The translations under genes were made by a program, and so were the position numbers. Of a DNA stretch of 33,401 nucleotides, positions 7,633 through 14,335 are shown one piece after another. This DNA comes from Candidatus Poribacteria bacterium. GTDB taxonomy: Bacteria > Poribacteria > WGA-4E > UBA9662. The notes under the pieces are model-generated. The model was not told the DNA's origin and did not search any database. It was given only the letters and a program-made list of their open reading frames with translations. Each line of letters opens with the position of its first letter. Within the stretch, counting starts at the first letter, position 1. The stretch lies in NCBI GenBank assembly GCA_002709695.1, contig PAQF01000002.1, forward strand, positions 15,891-49,291. Direction: 5' to 3'.

Positions 7633-8520
7633 TTATGTTGTTTCAACGGGAAAATCCGACTTTATTCTTTTCGCTTGTAGTATAGATATGCCGTAGCCGA
7701 AGACTTCTTCGACTGTAAACTCAATCTCACTGAAACTAATTTTCTCTCCTTGTTCCGGCAAGCGGCCGAGCAATTTCAGTATGAATCCACCAATTGTATC
7801 GCAACGATCCTTAGGAATATCGGTGCCAAGTTCTTGATTGATGCTATTGATGGATGCACGTGCGTCAACTATCCATGCATCAGGACTAATAATCTCAATA
7901 TGCATCGAATTCTTTTTGAAATTACAAGTAATGTCCCCAATAATCACCTCAAGTACATCTTCAAAAGTAATGAACCCTACACAACCACCATGTTCATCAA
8001 TAACAATGGCAACGGGATCCTCGGATTTGCGAAGCTCCTCTAGTAAATCACTTGCCAACTTTGTTTCGGGGATATAATACGGATGTCGAACATGAGAGGT
8101 CAAATCATCAGAAGGGTTTGGCGCATACAAGATCTCTAGGATGCTAACAATACCAGTCAAACGATCGATTCGTTCTTCATAGACTGGAAGATATCGACAA
8201 CTTGATTTTTGTACTAGTCCTTTCAATTCCTCTGTTGATGTTGTGATGTGAACGGCCATTAATTCAGAAAGGGGGACCATTACTTCGCGAGCCGTGGTTG
8301 TTGATAAAGAAAAAATACCTCGTAACATGTGGGCCTCATTTTCAGGAAGAACATCAATCCACTGAAAAAGAAACTCCTGAATTTGGTTTCGCGAGGGGCC
8401 TACTGATCTATTGCTTGTGCGATTGAAAAATCTTCCTCTTTTTTTGGGTATTCGAGGAATCATGATATCTGTATTGTTTTTTGTTGTATCTCGCGGTATT
8501 TGACGTGGTTTAGATTTCAC
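7633..8520 (-). CDS. CorC/HlyC-type CBS-domain protein
   Basis: This 295-residue soluble protein has a basic N-terminal 40 residues, then two CBS domains (about 75-200: TAREVMVPLSEL, CRYLPVYEERIDRLTGIVSI, PVAIVIDEHGGCVGFITFEDVLEVIIGDI). A CorC_HlyC C-terminal domain follows (about 213-285, TIGGFILKLLGRLP). Relatives link to magnesium or cobalt efflux or bind nucleotides through the CBS pair. The membrane DUF21/CNNM domain found in fuller homologues is absent here. The start is GTG at 8520 with AGGAG seven bases upstream; an internal ATG at codon 20 is less well placed. It follows the GGGP synthase gene by 20 bases. Confidence 0.88.
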   Translation of the reverse strand: MKSKPRQIPRDTTKNNTDIMIPRIPKKRGRFFNRTSNRSVGPSRNQIQEFLFQWIDVLPENEAHMLRGIFSLSTTTAREVMVPLSELMAVHITTSTEELKGLVQKSSCRYLPVYEERIDRLTGIVSILEILYAPNPSDDLTSHVRHPYYIPETKLASDLLEELRKSEDPVAIVIDEHGGCVGFITFEDVLEVIIGDITCNFKKNSMHIEIISPDAWIVDARASINSINQELGTDIPKDRCDTIGGFILKLLGRLPEQGEKISFSEIEFTVEEVFGYGISILQAKRIKSDFPVETT

Positions 8521-8540
8521 TTTAGCTTCTCCTAATTTCC

Positions 8541-9305
8541 CTAGAGATCATTCTCTTCTATTCCCCAATGTATTGCGTCCGAAAACGCTTTCATCAACGA
8601 AGGGTCACTTTCGATGATACTCCCGGTTACAATAAAATCAGCTCCTGCCTTGACCTTTTCGATCGCAATCGATGGAGTTCTAATACCTCCTCCAACAATC
8701 ACCGGAATCTCAAGAATACCCTTAATTTCTGATATCATCTTGGAAGGTACAGCAAGTTCAGCTCCACTTCCGGCCTCAAGATAAATGAGATCCATGCCCA
8801 TATATTCAGCTGCTAATGCATGTGCCCAAGCAATATCTAATTTATCTCGTGGTATAGGCGCTGAACCACTCATAAAACTTACAGAAGTTGAGGTGCCACC
8901 TTCAATCAACATATAACCGGTTGGAATTGTGTCAAGGCCGATGTCTCGAATGAGTGGGGCTGCTCTCACCTGTTCACCAATCAAATAATGCGGATTTCGT
9001 CCACTAATTAGGCTAAGATATAGAATGGCATCGGCATTTTGAGAAAGCTGCAAGGCGGAACCGGGGAATAGGATAATGGGTAAGCTAGTCGCCTTTTTCA
9101 GAGATTTCGCGATCGGATCGAGATCTACAGTCAAAAAACTACCACCAAGTAGAATTGCATCGACCCCCGACTCTTCTGCGGACTCGCCCAAACGGGCACA
9201 ACTAGAAATCGTATGTTGATCCGGGTCAATCAACACAAAGTAGCCAGCTCTGTGTTTCATCAAAATCGATTGGAGATAATGTTGGGTTGTGTTAAGTTTG
9301 ATCAT
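8541..9305 (-). CDS. Geranylgeranylglyceryl phosphate synthase (GGGPS/PcrB family)
   Basis: This is a TIM-barrel prenyltransferase that, in its archaeal and FCB-type members, joins geranylgeranyl diphosphate to sn-glycerol-1-phosphate, the first step to archaeal-type ether lipids. Visible family segments are GYFVLIDPDQ, DAILLGGSF, SLISGRNPHYLIG, YLEAGSGA (active-site region), PVIVGGGIRT and ADFIVTGSII. I chose ATG at 9305 (254 residues), because it places the LIDPD strand about 25 residues in, as in the family. The longer TTG start at 9371 overlaps the reductase stop and has no ribosome-binding site. The ribosome-binding site at 9305 is itself weak. It follows the geranylgeranyl reductase by 56 bases. 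Chain-length specificity (C20 or C35) cannot be fixed from sequence alone. Confidence 0.92.
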   Translation of the reverse strand: MIKLNTTQHYLQSILMKHRAGYFVLIDPDQHTISSCARLGESAEESGVDAILLGGSFLTVDLDPIAKSLKKATSLPIILFPGSALQLSQNADAILYLSLISGRNPHYLIGEQVRAAPLIRDIGLDTIPTGYMLIEGGTSTSVSFMSGSAPIPRDKLDIAWAHALAAEYMGMDLIYLEAGSGAELAVPSKMISEIKGILEIPVIVGGGIRTPSIAIEKVKAGADFIVTGSIIESDPSLMKAFSDAIHWGIEENDL

Positions 9306-9361
9306 AATCTTTTTAATAGTTTCAACTAAAGCCTCAGGTTCGGTTTTGCAAACAATACCGA

Positions 9362-10555
9362 TTAAATCCAACCAGCTAATACAAGATGTCTTAATTCAAG
9401 CAAAAGGCGTGGCTGATGACGCAGAACTGTTTTAAAAATGGTCACCATGTCGATAGTTTTATTTGGAGTTTTGGTCAAGACTGCAGCACAGCGATCGAAC
9501 AACTCGTCACTAAATTTGAGCACGCTGTCACGAATTTGGCAGATATGCTTGAAATTTTTACCGATATCTTTATCCCAAAGAACTTGGTACATACGTAGTA
9601 TCTCAGCCGAAACATCACCAACTCGAATCCCTTCAATAGCAGCTTCTGCCGCGAACATACCTGAAAACATAGCGTTAGCAATACCACCTCCTGATATAGG
9701 GTCACTGTGATGTGCAGCATCACCAATCAACATAATTCCATCAGCAACTAAGTCAGGCAGACTGTCCCCCACTGGGACACAACCTGCCACTTGAGCCAAA
9801 ACCTTTCCACGCGGGAATCTGCTTTTGACAAACTCATTCAGGTAGTCGATTGCCAGTTTTCCTCCTTTGCCGGATATTGTTCCGCCAATACCAACACCGA
9901 CATTGGCAATATCATCCCCTTTCGGAAAAACCCAGATATAACCCCGCGGTGCAATTTCACGTCCTAAGTAAAAATCGCAAAGATCTGGTTCAATCTCGAT
10001 ACCAGACATTAAATACTGAGCGCAAATATCCACATCACGTAGATCATGAGTAGTATCAATACCTGCCCATCGGCCAACTTGTGATTCAACACCATCAGCT
10101 GCAATTACAATCTTGGTTTTGGACGTATACTCACGACGATTATAACGGAAGTTTACCCCATTAACAAAATTGTTCTTGTCCTTTGTAATTCCGACCACAG
10201 GTGCTTTAACAATAATATCGGCACCTGCCCCAGCAGCTGTCTCCGACAAAACTCGATCAAAGACTTTTCGTTCAAGTACATACCCAGCATGCGGTTGATC
10301 TATCTTTACTGGTGTTCCATTTGGTGAGAAAATGCGAGCTCCATGAATCTCTCGTGAAACCCAAGCAGGATCAGGTTGAATAAATTCGTGCAGCGCCGGT
10401 GCACCAATTCCCTCCGCTCAGCGAACCGGCGCACCAATCTCCTGACGCTTTTCCAACAGCAAGGTTCGCAAACCGCTTTCAGCACAAATTTTCGCCGCAA
10501 TGGAGCCACCAGGACCAGCTCCGACGACGATCACATCATATTCTGAGTGTATCAT
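9362..10555 (-). CDS. Geranylgeranyl reductase with in-frame TGA at codon 46, candidate selenoprotein
   Basis: This FAD-dependent reductase saturates prenyl chains of ether lipids or quinones. The frame starts at ATG 10555 ([14 protein letters not shown] site) and runs to TAA at 9362, 397 residues, interrupted only by TGA at 10418-10420 (codon 46). The surrounding protein reads [19 protein letters not shown]. Archaeal homologues have a conserved Cys here in the (G/S)PVRC(G/A)EG motif, a residue near the flavin. Downstream, [44 protein letters not shown] and [20 protein letters not shown] are intact. A hairpin of SECIS type follows the TGA. Without readthrough, translation would give a 45-residue fragment, or start internally at about codon 103 without the FAD motif. 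Selenocysteine is my preferred reading. A nonsense mutation or assembly error remains possible. It is 6 bases downstream of a ferredoxin gene. Confidence 0.85.
10382..10417 (-). promoter_or_regulatory. Candidate bacterial SECIS hairpin after the TGA codon
   Basis: Starting directly after the TGA, a 13-base lead runs into stem GTGCA (10400-10404) paired with TGCAC (10388-10392), with loop CCGGCGC (10393-10399). Below a single G-G mismatch (10405/10387) the helix continues as AATT/AATT (10406-10409 with 10383-10386) plus a G-U pair. The apical loop begins 18 bases after the TGA, inside the 16-37 base range known for bacterial SECIS elements. A C-G pair inside the loop would leave GGC at the tip, giving the usual loop G. 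The upper stem resembles that of E. coli fdhF (GGUUGCA/UGCACC). GC-rich codons cluster here, unlike the rest of the gene. Folding was done by eye. Confidence 0.6.
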
Positions 10556-10561
10556 TTTAGT

Positions 10562-10780
10562 TTAAAATAACCCCCTTCCTTCGTATTCTGGATAGTAGAT
10601 TTTTTCGTTTCTCTCCATTGCCAGTGCCCCAACTGGGCATCCTTTTATACACTTAGCACAATCAATACATTTCGGTTGATCTATGACCAAATGAAGGTCC
10701 ATCAGCGTAATAATATTCTCCGGGCAGACAGCAATGCAAGCCCCACAATAGCTACAAAGTTCATCATATATATGAATCAT
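10562..10780 (-). CDS. 2[4Fe-4S] ferredoxin
   Basis: This 72-residue protein has two complete cluster motifs: C9-x2-C12-x2-C15-x3-C19-P and C38-x2-C41-x2-C44-x3-C48-P. A short acidic/aromatic tail (YYPEYEGRGLF) follows. It is a low-potential electron carrier. It lies immediately before the geranylgeranyl reductase (6-base gap) and 24 bases after a UbiA gene. In some archaea a ferredoxin encoded beside the reductase supplies the electrons for prenyl-chain saturation, so the same role is the simplest inference here. The ATG start at 10780 is the only sensible one. Confidence 0.93.
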   Translation of the reverse strand: MIHIYDELCSYCGACIAVCPENIITLMDLHLVIDQPKCIDCAKCIKGCPVGALAMERNEKIYYPEYEGRGLF

Positions 10781-10804
10781 AATATCAATACCTTATCAAA
10801 AGAT

Positions 10805-11656
10805 TCAGGACAATGAGCCCAGATAAAAGGCAAAAAGCCCCACGAAAATATCTAGTTTCATCCACTGCTGAATCTTAGCACAGCTCTCTTTTGACATATC
10901 ACACCACAACTTAGCTAGCAAGAAGATCAAAACTAAATCCACACCAACAACCACCACTATTAAATATAACCATGAATACATACCTAGTACATATGGTATC
11001 AAACTGAAAAGAATTAAGGTCAACATAAATGCAGAGGCAACCACTGCCGCAATATGTTCTCCCCAACGCACTGGGATTGTTCCTGTCTCTTGAGCAACGT
11101 CACCCTCAATATCTTCGATATCCTTGATAATTTCACGTGCCGTCGTGAATAAAAAAGCAAAAGCTGCGGGAACCATAGTTCCTTTAATCGATTTCACTGT
11201 AACACCACCAGCAATGAAGGTCAGACCTGTTAGAATTCCTATCGCTACGTTACCTATTAATGGTATCTTTTTTAGCCAAACAGCGTAGAGAAGGAGTGTC
11301 ATCGAAACTATGGTGACAATGATAATTGCGTATATGTCTCCAGTTGAAACACCAAGTGATAAACCTATTAATAGCAAAACTAATGAAAGACCAAGTGCAT
11401 GTTGACGCTGAACATATCCCGAAGGGATTGGACGCGTCGGTTTGTTGATAGCATCAATTTGGTAATCACAAAAGTCGTTAATCGTGTTGCCAGCAGATAA
11501 AACCAAAAAGGCTGATACTGCTACGATCAATGTACTAGATACAAAAGATCCACTCGCGAAGATTGCGCCCAAAAACACAGAGCCAAAGGCAATAAGGCCG
11601 TTCAGAGGACGCAACAATTCGAAATATGCAATAGCTGTACGGAAATAAAACATCAT
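10805..11656 (-). CDS. UbiA-family prenyltransferase, probable digeranylgeranylglyceryl phosphate synthase
   Basis: This 283-residue integral membrane protein has about eight or nine helices. The first aspartate motif is N-x3-D-x3-D with the archaeal DGGGPS-like continuation (NTINDFCDYQIDAIN, then KPTRPIPSG), and the second is DIEDIEGD followed by TGTIPVRWG. In archaea this enzyme adds the second geranylgeranyl chain to GGGP, at the inner face of the membrane. Its position between another UbiA gene and the ferredoxin-reductase-GGGPS set supports that role. Two adjacent ATG codons are possible starts (11656, 11653); the first overlaps the previous gene's TGA by 4 bases. Menaquinone or haem prenylation by a paralogue is the alternative. 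It ends in TGA. Confidence 0.87.
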   Translation of the reverse strand: MMFYFRTAIAYFELLRPLNGLIAFGSVFLGAIFASGSFVSSTLIVAVSAFLVLSAGNTINDFCDYQIDAINKPTRPIPSGYVQRQHALGLSLVLLLIGLSLGVSTGDIYAIIIVTIVSMTLLLYAVWLKKIPLIGNVAIGILTGLTFIAGGVTVKSIKGTMVPAAFAFLFTTAREIIKDIEDIEGDVAQETGTIPVRWGEHIAAVVASAFMLTLILFSLIPYVLGMYSWLYLIVVVVGVDLVLIFLLAKLWCDMSKESCAKIQQWMKLDIFVGLFAFYLGSLS

Positions 11657-12570
11657 GGATATTTTATTCCGAACCTAGCTGCATAATACCACCGAACGAG
11701 AAAAATTGTACTAACGAACAGTATCGCATACATTGGAAGGTGAATGCAAACAATGAGTGAAAGAACTAAAATTCCAATGCGCGTAGACAGAATAATCGTT
11801 TTAATTTCTCTTTTAAAATTCATGTAAACAAAAAATGGTAAGCAAATCATGGTTGTGATCAGTGCAGTTGAATTATGCATCCAAAGAGAAGCAAGAATTG
11901 CGCAAACAAGCAGAGCTAAGCTAAATTGGCACGAGTACCGTACCCCAAGTAAAATTCCAGTTGTGAGATCGTTGCTGCTACGATCTCCACTTAGGTCTGG
12001 TAATGTAGTATTAACAAAGGCAGCTGCTACACAAAATACATAAGGTATTGAACTTTGAAGAGCTACTAACGAAATAGACAAAACCGATACCCAACCAATG
12101 AGAAAAGCGACACAACCATACCCAATTGCATTAGCTATTAAATCAATGATTGGTTTTCCTTTGAGTCGAATTGGTCGAACCGAGTACATTAATCCTAGAA
12201 CAATCGATATAGCGATTAGAACAAGATAGGGAATGTTGTTCCGAAACAGTAAAATCGACCAAATAATCGCGCCTAGAATCAGTATTGTTGCCTCTAACTT
12301 AAGAATTGGGATTCTGACATAACCTCGTTCAATCAGATAAAGTTTCCCATTTACCTCATCCGTTTCTCGGTCAGCAATTTGGTTAACAATATAACAACCT
12401 CCTGACAACATGGAATATAAGCATATAGTTGACAAAATACACCAATTGAAACCCGGCCGAGCGGATGCATCAAACTGACCGGCATGATAATAACCGACTA
12501 ATACAAGTGTCCATACCGGAATAAGTAGTGTGGGGCGTAGGACAATCAAATAATCAAAAATTAGGAGCAA
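11653..12570 (-). CDS. Second UbiA-family prenyltransferase
   Basis: This 305-residue membrane protein has about nine helices. It carries both UbiA aspartate motifs: VNQIADRETDEVNGK (N-x3-D-x3-D) and LPDLSGDRSSND (D-x3-D). A charged RPIRLKGKP loop, as in polyprenyl-diphosphate-binding members, lies between. It is clearly diverged from its downstream neighbour, so this is not a recent duplication. The acceptor is unknown: glycerol lipid, quinone ring or sugar phosphate are all open. The start is TTG at 12570, supported by AGGTGG seven bases upstream, which overlaps the lpxD stop. The stop overlaps the next UbiA start, so the pair is probably translated together. Confidence 0.85.
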   Translation of the reverse strand: MLLIFDYLIVLRPTLLIPVWTLVLVGYYHAGQFDASARPGFNWCILSTICLYSMLSGGCYIVNQIADRETDEVNGKLYLIERGYVRIPILKLEATILILGAIIWSILLFRNNIPYLVLIAISIVLGLMYSVRPIRLKGKPIIDLIANAIGYGCVAFLIGWVSVLSISLVALQSSIPYVFCVAAAFVNTTLPDLSGDRSSNDLTTGILLGVRYSCQFSLALLVCAILASLWMHNSTALITTMICLPFFVYMNFKREIKTIILSTRIGILVLSLIVCIHLPMYAILFVSTIFLVRWYYAARFGIKYP

Positions 12571-12573
12571 ATT

Positions 12574-13620
12574 CTAGCCACCTATTTTATTTTCTAACTC
12601 CTCAATACGATTACATAATTCGGAGATTTCTTGAAGAACTAGAGGTAATTTTTGATTTAAGGCTTGGATTTTCAACTGCTGCTTGTGACTCCTTGCCGGA
12701 AATCCAGAAACCATTCCAGTTTGATCGGGAAGATTCTTGGTGACTGCCGACTTAGCTAGAACAATATTATCGCTACCAATTTTCAGATGTCCAACAACTC
12801 CGGATTGGCCTGCTAGTGTGACCCTATCCCCTATCTTAACACTCCCAGATATTCCTGTAAGCGCAGCAATCCGACAGTTCTCTCCAATCTCAACATTATG
12901 AGCCACCTGGACAAGATTGTCAATTTTTGTGCCACGTCGAATAAGTGTTGCTTGGTTGTTGATAGTTGCTCGATCAATTGTAGAATTAGCGCCAATTTCC
13001 ACCTCATCTTCAATAATAACGGTTCCAAGTTGAGGGATTTTATGGTGAGTTTCATCTACCGTTGCGTAACCAAAGCCATCGCTGCCAACGACCACTCCAC
13101 TATGAAGAATCACAGAATTTCCAATTTTTACCCTTTCTCGGATCGTAACATTTGGATAAATGTGAGTTCGACTCCCAATTTTTGCTGAATTGCCAATAAA
13201 AGCTGATGCTCCAATTACTGTATTGTCTCCAATTGTAACGTTATCTTCAACAACAGCATAGCTTTGAATATCAACTCTATTACCCAAACTGACATTATTT
13301 CCAATCTTTGCCTTGGATGAAATTTTTGGCTTGAGACTCTGTTCCTCTTCAGAGAAAATCTTGAGCACTGTTACAAAAGCATGGTAAGGGTTCTCTACAC
13401 GAATCAACGGCTTACCCTCATTAACTGGTACGTCTTTTCCCACAATTATTGCTGAAGCATGAGTGCTTTTCATGGAAGAACGATACTTTGGATTAGCCAA
13501 GAAAGTGATTTCGTTCTCTAATGCTTCTTCAATACCAGAAACGCCACAGATTTCAATTTCTCCATTACCAACTAGTTCTCCTGAAATAGCTTCACTAATT
13601 TCAATTAATTTCAGCAACAC
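12574..13620 (-). CDS. lpxD: UDP-3-O-acylglucosamine N-acyltransferase
   Basis: LpxD adds the N-linked acyl chain in lipid A synthesis. The N-terminal UDP-GlcNAc-binding region ([23 protein letters not shown], split across residues 4-26) is followed by a long left-handed beta-helix of hexapeptide repeats ([29 protein letters not shown] and so on). The catalytic His lies in [12 protein letters not shown] place the start at GTG 13620 (348 residues), which matches the family's length. A TTG at 13704 would add 28 highly charged residues ([11 protein letters not shown]) not typical of LpxD. The frame between is open, so this is not certain. It follows skp, a conserved order, but lpxA and fabZ do not follow. 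Confidence 0.95.
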   Translation of the reverse strand: MLLKLIEISEAISGELVGNGEIEICGVSGIEEALENEITFLANPKYRSSMKSTHASAIIVGKDVPVNEGKPLIRVENPYHAFVTVLKIFSEEEQSLKPKISSKAKIGNNVSLGNRVDIQSYAVVEDNVTIGDNTVIGASAFIGNSAKIGSRTHIYPNVTIRERVKIGNSVILHSGVVVGSDGFGYATVDETHHKIPQLGTVIIEDEVEIGANSTIDRATINNQATLIRRGTKIDNLVQVAHNVEIGENCRIAALTGISGSVKIGDRVTLAGQSGVVGHLKIGSDNIVLAKSAVTKNLPDQTGMVSGFPARSHKQQLKIQALNQKLPLVLQEISELCNRIEELENKIGG

Positions 13621-13704
13621 AACCCTTTTATCCCTTAGTCTCTTATCCTTAGTTTGTTTTACCTCTTTTTGTTGAGTTCTCGCATTATTCTCAAAATGAG
13701 GCAA

Positions 13705-14286
13705 CTACTCATTCGATTTTTCTTTATTTTGTTTGTCCTTTTTATATTTTTGGTTGAGCTGCTGGATTAAACTATCAGTCAAATCATACTTAGATTCAAC
13801 AAACATTGCTGCTTGTTTATCAAGGATCAGACTGTATTTTTCTTGCTTGCCAATTTCGATAATCAAGTCCTTTACTTCCTGTAGAATGGGTTCTAACAAT
13901 TCCTTCTGCTTTTCCATCAAGGATTCTTGACCCACTTGCAACTTTTGACGGTACTCATCCTGTTTACGCACAATATCTGCTTTAGCAGATCTAACAGCAT
14001 CCTCATCAAGAAAGAGCTCCTGTTTAGTCAATCGCTCTTCCATGGTAACAATTTCATCTTCAAGTTTTTTTAATCGACCAGCCAGACGATCCTGCAAGGT
14101 CTTTAGCTCAGTATCAGCTTCAATAGCCTTATTGTAATTCTCAACAACTTTTTGTGTGTTGATAACTCCTAGTTTAAAATCTTGTGCATTTACGATAGAG
14201 CACAAACTAAGGATACTAAATAAAACTATAAAAGATCGTTCAAAACACTTTGTCAGCGTTTGCTGATTTTCCTTCATAACATTCAT
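13705..14286 (-). CDS. skp: Skp/OmpH-family periplasmic chaperone
   Basis: This 193-residue protein has a signal peptide (about residues 14-35, ending IVNA-QDF). The OmpH core begins LGVINTQKVVENYN and continues as a long charged coiled coil (about 55-130). It closes with KYSLILDKQAAMFVESKYDLTDSLI, the second half of the small beta body. Skp trimers hold unfolded outer-membrane proteins in the periplasm and deliver them to the Bam machine. The gene lies 49 bases after bamA and directly before lpxD, the classical arrangement. The tail is lysine-rich (KYKKDKQNKEK). The ATG start at 14286 has GGGAG ten bases upstream. Confidence 0.93.
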   Translation of the reverse strand: MNVMKENQQTLTKCFERSFIVLFSILSLCSIVNAQDFKLGVINTQKVVENYNKAIEADTELKTLQDRLAGRLKKLEDEIVTMEERLTKQELFLDEDAVRSAKADIVRKQDEYRQKLQVGQESLMEKQKELLEPILQEVKDLIIEIGKQEKYSLILDKQAAMFVESKYDLTDSLIQQLNQKYKKDKQNKEKSNE

Positions 14287-14335
14287 AGACTAAAGCTCCC
14301 ACATAATTTAATATTAAAATATTATCCCTTCTAAT

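Noticed and set aside
10418-10420. TGA as sense codon of a reassigned genetic code
   Set aside because: Several genes here end in TGA, and RF2 with its UGA-dependent frameshift is present. A single TGA at a conserved Cys fits selenocysteine better.
9362-10555. Geranylgeranyl reductase as a simple pseudogene split in two
   Set aside because: Apart from the single TGA there is no shift or other stop, all motifs are intact and a SECIS-like hairpin follows. It remains the main alternative and needs read-level confirmation.
12831-13055. Minus-strand 74-codon frame inside lpxD, and the many similar frames inside other genes
   Set aside because: They lie in alternative frames of well-recognised genes and have no independent support.
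13621-13704. TTG start adding 28 residues to LpxD
   Set aside because: The added residues are highly charged and unlike LpxD N-termini, and the ribosome-binding site is weak. The frame is open, so it is not fully excluded.
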